The notes beneath the pieces were generated by a model, which had not been told where the DNA came from, ran no database searches, and saw only the letters and a program-made list of their open reading frames with translations. A stretch of 64,000 bases of DNA, from assembly GCA_036250225.1 (NCBI GenBank), contig JAPZLL010000014.1, positions 62,001 to 126,000 of the forward strand, written 5' to 3'. Shown one piece after another: positions 1 to 9,914 of this stretch (positions are counted from its first letter, which is position 1; every line of letters starts with the position of its first letter). The position numbers and the translations under genes were made by a program. This DNA is from Cercophora sp. LCS_1 (lineage: Eukaryota; Ascomycota; Sordariomycetes; Sordariales; Lasiosphaeriaceae).

Positions 1-3000
1 ACCTTTGGTGTTCAGGAACCCAGGCAACAATGGGTGTACCGTCAAGAGCCCCGAGGCAATGCTTGAAGTAGGGTGCAAGGTGCGGCTTCCCCTCGATGAC
101 GCCAGGCTTCTACTTATCTGGGTGCTACGTGCGGTAAGCAATGAGGGCTCCACAGGGGTCCCTGAAAGCCATCGCGACGCCAACGAGCTGCCTTTTGTGT
201 GGGTACATGAGGTTTTCCACTTTCGTCAGCGCACGGTTTCAATGCCGCTAATGCTCAAAAACTTCACGAACTTCACGTTCTCCAGCGGCTTCGTCAACCC
301 GTCGGCGGCGTTTTCGCTGCTGGGTATCTGCACCAGCGCAACGTGGCCTGCCTTGATCCCTTAGTTGACGTAGTTGTAGGCCACGCGAGCGTGGCGCTTT
401 GCCGGCCATGGTTTCGATCCACAGCTTGGCCGCGGCGTTGTGGATATTAGTTGTTTTGGGGCCCAGCTTCCCCGCCGTGAGCGTCCCCTCTGCGAAGGCG
501 GCCATAGTAACCCCATCTGGCCAGTGGTAAGTCATGCCCAGGTCGCGGTGGCCCTTGAGGTAGTGAAGCACTGTCTTGACTCCGGTGATCTGGGCAGTGC
601 TAGGGTTTGCCATATCTCACGCCCACAAGTTTGCGGCGGAAGCAGTGTCGGTCGCGCAATGCATACTGGGTAGACGAATTTCCCCGTGAACGAGGCGTAT
701 TCCTGCACAAAATCGTGGCCATCGACGGGTGTTTCCTTCTGAATGGCATCGTATAGCCTCTAAGCGGTTGCAGGCGTTGCAGCTCCGTGAGACTTCTCGA
801 AACCAGTGTCGGCGAGGAGCATTTTGACGTAGTTATCGTGCGCGATTGAGATGATCAAACACCTCCCTCGATGAATGATGCGAACGCCGAGGAACCATTC
901 CGCTTCGCCGAGTCGCCTCTGGGTCGCGGTGTATGATCAGGAAGGCGTCAACGAACAAGGCTAAGATCATGCCGTGGCTATTGCTGATGTAGATGGCGAT
1001 ATCGGAGGCTAGTGGGACGAAGCCAAGTTTACCCGTTCCTTCTGACGTGCTCTTGCCAGTTGAAGCGGCTATAATTCAACCCGTACAACGCCTTGCTCAG
1101 TTCAACTATGAGGCGAGGGGTGTAGTTGTGTTTGGCGCCGAGCTCCGGATGTTCGGCGAAGAACTCCTCGAGTATGCCGAATTGCTCCATGAAAATTTGC
1201 TCCCTGAGTGGCATGCCATTCAGGTAGATCGAGTCAAAGTCCGTATGGCAAACGCGGAAGTTGCAGGCGGCAAAAAGGGCGAGGAGGTTTCGCCAGGAAG
1301 ATGATCTGGCGAGTCAGGGAAAAGTTTAGTCGTAGTCGATCCCCTTGATCTGTCTGAAGCGACGCGCGAAGATCCTCGCTTTCCTGTTGTCAAGTCCGCC
1401 GGTGCTGTCGCTTTTCTCTTGCAGCAAACACTCGGCGGAGAGAAAGCGATTGAGGCAGACTTTTGTTGCCTCGCTGCGCTTCACGAACTTGAAGATGTCT
1501 TCGCCGAGCGCACCACCAATATTCTTGAACATGGACTCCCCCAGTGCTACCAATCGTCGCGTGCTCCTGCTTCCTTGATCGAAGCGGGCACCGAAACGCC
1601 GTATATGACCTCTTCTTCCCGGTGCGGCGCAAATTCGGCCGTTCCTCCGATCACGTCGGCGAGCGAGTACCTAATATTTATACCGGACGCGCAGCGAGTG
1701 GAGGGGAGGTACAGCGGTGGTCGTCGCCTTCCCCGGTTGCGGTTTCGAAACCTGCTGCCACCATCTCGACCCAGCCGTTCACGGTTATAGTCCTCGGCGC
1801 CTCCGTCATGCGTGCCCACGCGTTTTCGCTGTCGAAGTTTTCGAGGTTTCCAGACTCTGCCTGATCGAAGTCGACAGGCGTCGCCTTTACTACCATCTAC
1901 AGGGTGAGGTTGGGGGTTCGCCTTCTTGGTTCGTGGGTTGGGGCGGGGTTGTCGGGGAGGTTTGGTGCGCGCTCGGGGTAAAGGTCATACATCCGTCCTT
2001 AACAAGGCGTTTTCTCAAGGTCTGCTGAGGTCCACGTGTTGTTCATGGGGTCACTACTGCGCGAAAAGCGTGAGGTAAAAAAATAACAACATAGAGGATT
2101 CCCATTTAAATCGCACGTCGTCTCCTCATGTCCTAGGTTATTCCAATGCCTCGCTAGGGAACACCACCTTCGTACTGACAGTAAGTAAGCTGCCGATCGT
2201 GAGAGAAACGTGCCTGGCTCAACGCAGAGCTTCCTCAGCTTTCCTCCGTGAGGCGCAGCCACGCTAGAGCGGAACCAAAGAGATTTTTGCTGTTGCAGAG
2301 GCGATGCCTAACCCGTCGCCGAACGACTTTCTTCTTCTTCTTCTTCTTCTTCTTCTTCTTCTTCTTCTTCTTCTTCTTCTTCTTCTTCTTCTTCTTCTTC
2401 TTCTTCTTCTTCTTCTTCTTCTTCGCAAGGTCGACCTGACGGAACCTCTAGGCGTTGTCTATCCACAGGCTGTAGCAGCGGCATCCTTCGACCGAAATTG
2501 GCCGCGGCTCGCCAACGTACCCGCGGGTGCCTTCGTTGCCTTGTGCCCCACGGGGTTGCGGACCTGTCGACGGTATCTCGAAGCTCAGGCCGAGGTCGCA
2601 GACCTCGCACGGCACCTTCACCACTTTCTTGGGGTCAATGGGGATGCCGACAGTCACCGATATATATTTATTGAGCCGCTCAGCGCTTGGGTGGCCGAGG
2701 CGCCGGTGCTAGAGGGTTTGATCTTCGACTTGTTGCTCCGTTAGATCTGCGAGCGAAATGGCGACAACTGGCGTGGCTCTCGGTGTTGGCGGCGGCGCTC
2801 CGAACACCTGCATGAGGAAACCGCGCCCCGTGACATTGATGTCGAAGATAACTTGACCCCGGGGGTTCATCACACGGTTCTTGCCGAGGTAACCTCCACC
2901 GCGCTAGAGTCGTTCTTTTGAACGGATGTTGAGTGGAAAGCTGCTAATCACGATCGCGCCGGCCATCAACACTTCTTTGTTCTCGCCGTATGTGCCCATC

Positions 3001-3060
3001 ACCGGCACTATGACCAAACCGACTTGCTTAGGAAAGGCGGTGCCTCCTCTAGTGGTGATA
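1..3060 (-). mobile_element. Degenerate Ty1/copia retrotransposon (internal region)
   Basis: Fragments of a copia Pol polyprotein lie in the right order on the minus strand, in several frames and with stops. About 2740-2670 encodes HRRLGHPSAERL, the GAG-pre-integrase motif, with a TAG where W is expected. About 2660-2450 has a C-x2-C followed by a GYVGEPRPIS-like integrase start. About 1550-1320 ends in IKGIDYD, near the start of reverse transcriptase. About 1214-1030 holds KALYGLN, the classic copia RT motif. About 613-300 shows VLHYLKGHRDLG, the RNase H region. No single frame is open, so the copy cannot be active. It is cut off at the left window edge. I found no LTRs, and the right end is uncertain (3.0-3.4 kb). 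W-to-stop changes (TGG to TAG) would fit mild RIP, but base composition is not strongly AT-rich. Confidence 0.85.
2329..2424. repeat. (TTC)32 microsatellite
   Basis: A perfect run of 32 TTC triplets (GAA on the minus strand) lies inside the integrase part of the copia relic, just after the conserved zinc-finger/core start. It would read as poly-Glu, poly-Phe or poly-Leu depending on frame. The open frames it creates on both strands are artefacts. Confidence 0.97.
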
Positions 3061-3114
3061 CGGTATTTTGCTTAGTGGGGAATATCGGAGGTGGTAGCTC
3101 AGCCCGGGTCAGAA

Positions 3115-3181
3115 AAAGTTGAGGCCGGTCCACGCGGACAGCCGACCCCAAACATCAAGTCGGTTGACCGGCCTCAACTTT
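3115..3181. repeat. Perfect 16-bp inverted repeat
   Basis: The arms AAAGTTGAGGCCGGTC (3115-3130) and its exact reverse complement (3166-3181) flank a 35-base spacer. The structure sits between the copia relic and the intron-rich gene. It could be an element terminus, a small foldback or a hairpin. No coding potential is visible. Confidence 0.8.
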
Positions 3182-3827
3182 CGTATGGCATGTGCGACGC
3201 ATACGCAGCGCTTGTATGGCAAACAGCGCAAAACAAAGGGAGCTGTAAAGTTAGAAGAAGTAAGACGAGCGAATTGTAAAGAAAAGATGATTACCTGGCG
3301 ATATCAAAATTTGTGTGTATATGCAGCGCACATACGCAGCACCAGCGCAGCACCAGCACAAGTTGGTACTGGAGTGAGAACCAATGATTGTAACGCTAAT
3401 AGCCCCAACTAGAAAATATTAATTTAATTTACAGTTTCGAGGTTTTTATAGTCCATTAGAGGAAGTATTAAATAAAGGAAATTAATAGGACTAAATAGTT
3501 GGACAAGATGCATTAGAACTTCGACTTAGCATGTCCTGAGCGTGTGCTGGGCATATTTCGTGAGGATGTTGAGTACAAATGGACTTGACAACTACAGAGC
3601 CGAATTGGCATTGACTCAAAAAAATAAAATAAAAAGCAAATTCGTTTGATTCCGGGGTATCTACCTGAACGCCTAACTAATGCTTTGACCTAGCACATGC
3701 TAGGTACATGCAAAACCCGGCCCAGGTCACCCAAACCGCAGCATTCCTCCAGCCTGGCCTAAGTATACCGTATGGCTATATAGTTGCCTATATAGCCTGG
3801 GCCTAAGTAGGACCTAAAAATTAAAGC
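3182..3827. other. Non-coding stretch with introner-like cores, AT-rich middle
   Basis: No gene is visible. Sequences like the introns of the neighbouring gene recur here: GGCATGTGC and GCATACGCAGC near 3186-3205, CACATACGCAGC near 3325, CGTGTGCTGGGCATA near 3540 and TAGCACATGC near 3691. About 3410-3500 is AT-rich. This may be 3' UTR, or a decayed 3' extension of the gene that also took up introner-like sequences. Confidence 0.5.
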
Positions 3828-6661
3828 CTAACCGTCAACGTTATTGCGAGCCTGAGCCAGACGTTTGACGCGGCGAGCTATCGATGGTTAGCATATGCGG
3901 GGCATATATCGAACGTATGCGAAAAGACTTACGACCAGCGGCTGGAGCAGCGGCGTTCTTAGCAGTCCGCTTATTACCTGAAAATACTTAGCGTATGCTC
4001 AGCAGGAACAACATACGGAACTTACCCTTACCGCCACGGCTCGCAGTGGTAGAAGTACCACTGCCTCCAGCATCCACGCCAGCAGTGCTGGCGTCATCTA
4101 AATGGTGTCAGTGAATTGAACACATGTTTGGTATATGCCTTGCATATGCACAGCTGCCTATAGAGACTTACCAGCACGTGCTTCAAAGTCCCCAATGGCC
4201 TTCTTCGTTGCCTGGATGGCAACAGCAAGCTCCTCCACCTTTGCTGCATTGACTTTCTTGGTGGCGTTGGTGTGCATGCCTGCCAGAGAGCCCAGCTTTT
4301 TCTTGAGCTGAGCCAAGTCCAATTCTGTTGAAATAATTAGCTGGGCACATGCTGGGCATGCGTTTTTATACTTACCCGAGTCCGGACGGTTGGTGAGCGG
4401 GACTTTACCGCCAGTTGAGGCAACGCCGGGGGTAACATAGGCTGTCAGGTATTAGCCTGAGCATATGCTCAGAATATGTAAAGCCTTACCAGGAAGGGGG
4501 TTGGGTGTGGTAGTGGCCGAGGGAGCTTGTGCGACTAAAGGTTCGGCTAAGCAATAACTAGTACTGTAGTAGTTTATACTTAATATATATTGAACGTATG
4601 CGTAATTGGGGAGACTATTGGGGCCTTTGGGGTTGGGGGCCTCGCAGGCGAGGGCTCGCTGGTAGAAGCAGCGGCGCTATCACCGTTGGAATCTATAGAG
4701 TTAGTAATTGGCACAAGTCTAGCATGTGCTGAACATACCAGGGCGCACAGTTGGCTGGATCGACGGCTTGGGCTCCATCGTCTGAGCATTCGCAGCTGGA
4801 TATGGTTAGAAAATAACCCATATATGCTCAGCACATATCCAACTTACTAGCATGCATCTCTTTCATTGCCTTCACCATAGCACTCAGCTGAGCCATCAGC
4901 CTCTCTGCCTCTAACTAAAGTTAACGAGCGGAGCATATGCTATGCAGGTATAAACTTACCCGACCAAGGGGGACTCTCCTCGCCGTCCTGATAGGCCGGG
5001 GGCCGCATCAAGTCAAGGTCGTCGTCTCCAACAGTGGTAGCTATAAAATGTTAGTCCAAACCCCCAAACATCCCTAGCATGTGCTTAGCTTACCGTTAAC
5101 CTGGTTCGGCTGAGTGTGAGTCGAGCTCAAACCACGGTTGGCACTGAAGAAGTCGCTGCCACGGCTAGTAGAAGGGCGAGGCCCAGTGGGGACCGGGGGG
5201 CGAAGGGCCTGTAGGGCATGCGGCTAGGTGTAACCGGATCACCCAGAGTCACAGGCGCGGTCTGGTCCGTTCTTAGCATATTCCAGGCATGTGCGGGACG
5301 AGTACTTACGCCTGAAGGAGTGGTTGGAGGCCCAGCCACGGAGAAACCAGGGCCACCAGAATCATTCACACCTGGTGTAGTCTATTCTATCATTAGTATA
5401 TTCCTAGCATATGCTGAGGGAAGGCTTACGTCTGTGAGAGTGGTCGAAGGCACAGCCACATAGGAGCCCAAGCCGCCAGAGCCGTCCGCACCCGGAGCAG
5501 TCTATTCCGTTGTTAGTATATTTCTAGCATATGCTGGGGGGAGACTTACATCGACGGGAGTAGCCAAAGGCCCAGCCACAGAGGAACCCGAGCCGCCAGA
5601 GCCATCCACACCCGGTGCAGCCTATTCCATTATTAGCACATTCCTAGCATGTGCCGAAAGAAGACCCACACCACGGCCAAACTCCGTGCCGTATGTCTCT
5701 GCGAACTTGGGACTAGTTCTACTGTAAAACACGTCAGTCGAGCACATGCGCAGTACGTTCTACACTTACGCAAGTTCAGTATATGCGCGCACCAAGGAGT
5801 TGATGATGTGGTCGTGCGGAAGGCTAGAGTCGTTAGCGCAGGTAGTAAGTTTTAGGCGTGTTGAACGTACTTGGGCTCATTGGAGAACTTGGCCTTGCGC
5901 CACGCTCCGCTGACAACAAACAACTGCAGGGCCCTGGTATAAATTAGCTGGGAACGTATCCAGCATATGCTCAGCACATACAGTCTACCAGCCTCCTTCT
6001 CCGAACCTCCGATGTTGCTCGTGGTGGGGTTGAGAACTGCACCAGGGTGTACCTGCCGGATGTGCCTGCGAAGGCTAGACTGTTTGGTGGCGAATTGGCC
6101 GCACATACGGCCGCCGAGCAGTTTGATGGTGCAGCTGCCATTGCTTAGCACATGCTCAACATGTCCACATTTTAAGTTACTCACAAGTTGCCGTTCCACT
6201 TTGCAAGGGTTGCCCCCGCAACCGGCGCACCTGTAAGACGTCAGCGCATGCTCAGTATCTGTAAACTACACATACCCGCATTGTCAGCGGCAGTGACGTT
6301 GCGGTGGAGGCCCTTTTCTATAGCCTCTTTCAGTCCTTGAAACCAATTAGCATGTGCTCAGCAAGTGCGAACCATCGCATTACTTACTCGGAGGCTGCCA
6401 GCCGTCGTTGGCATTGTCAATAGGCGCTACCAGATATAATATTAGTAGGGCACACATTGCACATATGCGGGACACCTGCAACAGTGATAACCCCAGTCAC
6501 TGGGGTCCCTGGCGAGGTCGAGACCCATGGCTGTGGGACTGTTAGTTGGTTTTCTTTCAAGCCACACGCTGAACATGTGCCACACATATATTGAACTTAC
6601 TCAACTCATCCTCATCCTGGAGGTTCATCCCCATCGCCGTGAAATAGTCGGAGCGCGACAT
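3828..6661 (-). CDS. C2H2-like/coiled-coil protein split by about 22 introner-like introns
   Basis: Reading from ATG 6661 (context ACCATG) to TAG 3828-3830 gives about 23 exons, 1695 coding nt and 564 aa, with phase kept at every junction. Exons: 6601-6661, 6476-6538, 6388-6426, 6276-6335, 6185-6230, 5982-6134, 5871-5933, 5770-5823, 5670-5721, 5550-5621, 5430-5501, 5310-5381, 5094-5223, 4960-5040, 4848-4910, 4739-4795, 4596-4692, 4490-4563, 4376-4441, 4172-4324, 4026-4097, 3933-3977, 3828-3877. The N-terminal third has a zinc-finger-like C-x9-C-x12-H-x4-H with SSLRRHIRQVH. Then come a tandem 24-aa Gly/Ser/Pro-rich repeat, an acidic stretch (GDDDLDLMRPP), a short heptad helix (ERLMAQLSAMVKAMKEM), a Pro-rich linker, a Lys-rich helix and a basic tail. 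A nuclear or chromatin role is only a guess. Weak points are intron 4564-4595 (32 nt, may be mis-drawn), donor GTGGGT at 5669, and the acceptor chosen at 5224. I do not recognise the family. Confidence 0.8.
3878..6600 (-). repeat. Introner-like intron family within one gene
   Basis: Introns (minus strand): 6539-6600, 6427-6475, 6336-6387, 6231-6275, 6135-6184, 5934-5981, 5824-5870, 5722-5769, 5622-5669, 5502-5549, 5382-5429, 5224-5309, 5041-5093, 4911-4959, 4796-4847, 4693-4738, 4564-4595 (doubtful), 4442-4489, 4325-4375, 4098-4171, 3978-4025, 3878-3932. Most are 45-55 nt, with 48 recurring. Most begin GTAAGT/GTAAGC/GTATGT, carry a central near-palindrome of the type AGCATATGCT or AGCACATGCT, then CTAA/CTAAC/CTGAC, and end in AG. 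At least seventeen have a recognisable GCAYRTGC-type core. Introns of other genes in this window lack the core. Shared sequence beyond splice signals is the hallmark of introner-like elements, which are known to multiply in some fungi and algae. Confidence 0.8.
5262..5669 (-). repeat. 120-bp tandem repeat made of one exon plus one intron
   Basis: Four 48-nt introns (5622-5669, 5502-5549, 5382-5429 and 5262-5309) lie exactly 120 bp apart, with three 72-nt exons between them. The exons encode 24-aa units that start [AT][AT]PG and contain SGG and a later PTT/PST-like stretch. The introns share CTATTCC...TTAGTATATT-type sequence (plus-strand view). The unit therefore duplicated as exon+intron in phase 0, adding 24 residues per copy without breaking the frame. 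The fourth intron probably uses a shifted acceptor (5224), because the acceptor at 5262 leads to a frame with a stop. Confidence 0.85.
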
Positions 6662-7009
6662 GGTCTTCTCGAGCGCGCTGCGAAAAAAAGTGCGCGCACG
6701 CCAGAAAACGACGTTTTGCGGTGCAAAAAGCGACCAAAAGTGTGGTGGTTGCTTACCTAGGTGCTGATATCTGAGGCGTTGAGGAATATAGAGCATGCCG
6801 CAAAATTTTGTCTGGGGCCTCGAATTATTGCGCTTATCCTCTCAGGGAGTGACTCTGCCCGCCAACATCACCAAAAGTGGCATTGCTCTTAGTTACCTAA
6901 GCCATTTAGCAGGTATCGTGTGGCCTACAGGAACTCCAGTATGCTCTCGGTGAATGGCCTTGTAGACTTCCTTTATTGAGCCTGTTCTCCGATTATCCTC
7001 CCTCCATCA
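6662..7009 (-). promoter_or_regulatory. Upstream region of the intron-rich gene, with a possible 5' UTR intron
   Basis: This is the gap between two minus-strand genes. A possible 5' UTR intron spans 6678-6756: donor GTAAGC, acceptor TTTTTTTCGCAG. It ends 16 bases before the start codon. Joining it in frame with an upstream ATG (6796) shifts the frame, so ATG 6661 is preferred. No clear TATA box or terminator is visible. Confidence 0.4.
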
Positions 7010-7762
7010 TCAGTCCTCCTCCAACAGTGCCTCAAGTTCCTTCAAGATAGACTTGACTCCGTTCATCTTCTTCTTAGCCTTCTCGAGAGCAGCGTTAGCG
7101 GCGGCAAGCTGGGCGGTCAACCGGGCGTTGTCGGATTTCAGCTTCTCGCGTTCCTCCATCTGGCTGCGATACAGTCGGCCCGAGGCACCATTCTCCATGG
7201 CCTCGTACATCTCCTGGGTGCGCTTGGCGAGCCTGTTGAAGTCGGCGGAGGTGAATTTGGTGCGGGCGTTGTCCGTCTTCGGATCCTGGTGGGTAGCAGC
7301 GCTGCTTGCCTGCTGTTCTCTCAGGGCCATGACCTCCTTGTGCGCAAGGCTCAGTCCCTTCCCCATCCATGCGCTCTTCTGGCGCTCGCTCGCGGCTTCG
7401 TCTTTGGCCAGTTGGGTTTGCTGGTTCGACTGGTTCAGCGCCTCGCGAAGCGTGGCGATCTCGGACTTGAGTCTGTCCATTCTGGTGGTGAGGCTGCGGT
7501 GTCGAGTCTGGTAGATTCGGCGTTGTTGAAGCAACTGTGACTTGTTGCTAGCGCGCTGTGTTGCGAGTTCTTCGTCCTTCAAAGCGAGCTGCCTTTTGAG
7601 GTCGGCAACCTCGGATTCCAGGGACCCGCAATTGTCTGTCGCGGTCTGCTGCTGATTTGGGGCGCTGCCGACGTGGTCCGCCAACGCTTCCCAGAACCAA
7701 CCTGCGGCGGGTGGGCTGTTGTCTGGCGCCTGCGTGCGCTCTTTGTCGCCTGCTGAAGACAT
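7010..7762 (-). CDS. Coiled-coil protein of unknown function, 250 aa
   Basis: A single open exon from ATG 7762 encodes 250 residues. The first ~45 are Pro/Gln-rich and unstructured apart from a Trp-rich patch (GWFWEALADHVG). Residues ~46-150 and ~195-250 are charged, heptad-rich helices (ESEVADLKRQLALKDEEL; ARLTAQLAAANAALEKAKKK), giving two long coiled coils joined by a polar linker. There is no signal peptide, membrane segment or enzyme motif. It points the same way as the intron-rich gene and the next gene upstream, but spacing and separate UTRs argue for independent transcripts. I do not recognise the family; a scaffold or partner role would be a guess. Confidence 0.7.
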   Translation of the reverse strand: MSSAGDKERTQAPDNSPPAAGWFWEALADHVGSAPNQQQTATDNCGSLESEVADLKRQLALKDEELATQRASNKSQLLQQRRIYQTRHRSLTTRMDRLKSEIATLREALNQSNQQTQLAKDEAASERQKSAWMGKGLSLAHKEVMALREQQASSAATHQDPKTDNARTKFTSADFNRLAKRTQEMYEAMENGASGRLYRSQMEEREKLKSDNARLTAQLAAANAALEKAKKKMNGVKSILKELEALLEED

Positions 7763-7768
7763 TGTGAT

Positions 7769-7836
7769 CTAGAAACATAATGTTAGCTGGAATTCGTAAA
7801 TGCGCCGGGGGTGTGGGTAGCTGTGCATGAACTTAC
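7769..7836 (-). other. Probable 5' UTR intron of the coiled-coil gene
   Basis: Donor GTAAGTTC, branch-like CAGCTAAC and acceptor TTTCTAG end six bases before ATG 7762. It is 68 nt and lacks the GCAYRTGC core of the introner-like family next door, so it is an ordinary intron. The upstream sequence does not continue the coding frame across it. Confidence 0.6.
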
Positions 7837-8687
7837 TCTTTCACCGCGACACTATTGTTAGTTGTTTGCGACGAGAATCCAGCGCAGCGGCAAATTTGGT
7901 GGCGGCCTTCTTGGTGTGGCCCACGCGCCAAGCTACCGATATTCCTGTTTATTGCAGCCCGCACGGAATTTTTTTCTCTTTCAAGTGCTGCGGCCGGGGC
8001 GGAAGGTGCCGGGCAGGGGAGTCCTGCTCGCCTGCAAGACGTCGTCTGGAGTCTCAACTACTTGTGTGCGGTCTTTGGGAAAGAACAGGACAGAGGGCCA
8101 AGGGAATATGAACGCCCGCTTTGGATTTACCTGGGCTTTAGATACTAACACCTTTACCGCTACATGCTAATTTCGAAGCATATAATAGAATATTATCCAA
8201 ACGAGGCTGCCCCCTCACATTCCCCTTTGACTTTGACCCCATTACGAAGTTCCTCACACGTAACTTAAAAGGCCTGTGAAATGTCCATCCACACATCTGC
8301 GTCTACATTCAACAGGCGCCCTATGGGCCGGGAACCTCTGTTAATACCAGGTGATACGGCAGAGCATCCTTAGAAATCGCCTCGTTTGTAGATGTGTAAA
8401 ATTCATGGCGACTTATCAATGTGACGAAGTGGGCTATTTGCTGCACTCAATAGGGTCACCTTGAAAACTGCAGGGACGGTTGTCATTCTCTCTACTCTCG
8501 GCGTTACAAACAGGAGTCAGCCACCTCTCAGAATGCCAAACCATCCCCTGGGCCTGTCCGCCTCCCATTCTCGAGACCTTCCCAAAACCAAAGCCTCCTC
8601 CCCCTTGGCGATAGGCGAGCGACCGAAACCGGGTTTCCGGCTTTCGCGCTCGGTCGCATAGTGCTCTCAGATGGATGTTTGTCCTTA
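7837..8687. other. Intergenic / UTR sequence
   Basis: This is probably the leader and promoter of the coiled-coil gene and the 3' UTR of the gene starting at 9914. Short overlapping frames on both strands show no family motif and no usable start context. I see no RNA gene or repeat. Confidence 0.4.
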
Positions 8688-9914
8688 TTACTTGGAATTA
8701 CCACCGGAGCCCCCCTGGTTCAGTGGCGGGAACCCAAAAATCTCAGCGAAAAGGGAGTTCTTCATAGCGGAGGCCTCCTTGGTCCGTCTCTCGTCGGGTC
8801 CTAGAGTACGGAGAAGCCCGTCGCTTGAACCGGCCGCTTTCTCTGCCCGCTTCACCTTTCGGAACTCAGCCGCCACTGCAAGTGCGGAATGCCGATCAAC
8901 TTCGCAGTAGTGAAGATCCACCGATAGCTGTTTCTCGATGGCGTCTTCGTAGTAGGCCTTAGTCTTCTTGAATACGCTTATTCCCATCTCTTGCATTCTG
9001 TCGAGAGCCTCCCTGAGAACCAAGAGATCGCCGTCAGTGACCCTGAACAGACCGGGTTCTTCCCATGTGGGTTTCTCTTCTTTCTCGGCGATGACGCGCT
9101 CGATGTGGCGGAATAGTTGGCTCAGGGGTGGCTCTCCAAGGCGCCCTATGACTACCTCGCGAGTTGCCGCCTCGCGGCGGGCAAGCTGAGAGTTGTATTT
9201 CGGGTCCTCTTCGGGGAAGGAGAACATTGCTCGGAGAAACTCTTCGTCTAGCTTGTCACGCAAGTTGTTGAAGGTCGGGCTCCAAAGCTTTCCGCGTCCG
9301 GTGCGTTGTATGACCGTGTATTGGATGCAAAGGGCTAGAAGCTCCTTGTTTCTATTGAAGAAGGGATGCGATACCAGTCTGTGGAGCGCGATGCAGAATC
9401 CCAGTGTCCATCTGGCATCTCTCACAACGCCGTCGTCGTCTTCCGTCTCGCCCTTGAATTCGAGACCGAACGCGGGGGAAATGATTGAAAACGGAGAACA
9501 GGCCCAAAACTCGCAGCAAAACTGGACAAGCTTGCGAAGCTCCGAGATTTCGGGATCATAGTAATCATTACTAGACGCCCAGATCGAGCAGTCTTTCAGG
9601 TCCTGTTGGAACTTGATCTCGTCGTCGTGTGTCCAATCTTGGTCATAACCCCAGTTTGTTGCCCAAACGGCGTCGTGAACTGAGGCCTGAATGCCGCTCG
9701 AGCTGTAGCCGATGCGAGCGTTCACCATGGTGTCTTCGGGGTTGTCGTTGAGACATCGTCGTCTTGCAGGGGAACCGCCGTCCGGGGCCTGGTTCGTAGT
9801 CTCGCTTCCCACCTGCGGTTCCATTCCCTCCGAGGGTGGGATGGTCGCAGAGCGCTTGATGCCTCGTCGGCGGGCACTCTGCGGATTGTCTCCGCCCACT
9901 CCCGACCTGTCCAT
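8688..9914 (-). CDS. Hypothetical protein, 408 aa
   Basis: One long exon. The frame is open upstream to a GTG at 9959, but fungal initiation makes ATG 9912-9914 (reading MDRSGVGG) the sensible start. Residues 1-60 are polar, with basic patches (SARRRGIKRS; PARRRC) that could act as nuclear signals. The rest is a globular, helix-rich, Trp- and Phe-containing body (WATNWGYDQDWTHDDEI; FCCEFWACSPFSI) ending in a charged helix. There is no signal peptide, membrane segment or recognised catalytic motif. I do not recognise the family; it looks like a fungus-specific conserved protein. Upstream, CAACTAAC near 10020 hints at a 5' UTR intron. Confidence 0.7.
   Translation of the reverse strand: MDRSGVGGDNPQSARRRGIKRSATIPPSEGMEPQVGSETTNQAPDGGSPARRRCLNDNPEDTMVNARIGYSSSGIQASVHDAVWATNWGYDQDWTHDDEIKFQQDLKDCSIWASSNDYYDPEISELRKLVQFCCEFWACSPFSIISPAFGLEFKGETEDDDGVVRDARWTLGFCIALHRLVSHPFFNRNKELLALCIQYTVIQRTGRGKLWSPTFNNLRDKLDEEFLRAMFSFPEEDPKYNSQLARREAATREVVIGRLGEPPLSQLFRHIERVIAEKEEKPTWEEPGLFRVTDGDLLVLREALDRMQEMGISVFKKTKAYYEDAIEKQLSVDLHYCEVDRHSALAVAAEFRKVKRAEKAAGSSDGLLRTLGPDERRTKEASAMKNSLFAEIFGFPPLNQGGSGGNSK

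Noticed and set aside
2248..2744. ORFs with poly-Phe, poly-Leu or poly-Glu runs
   Set aside because: They are created by the (TTC)32 microsatellite in the copia relic and have no independent support.
5262..5669. CRISPR-like regular spacing (120 bp)
   Set aside because: Units are exon+intron with coding continuity, repeats are imperfect and 120 bp long, and the host is a fungus.
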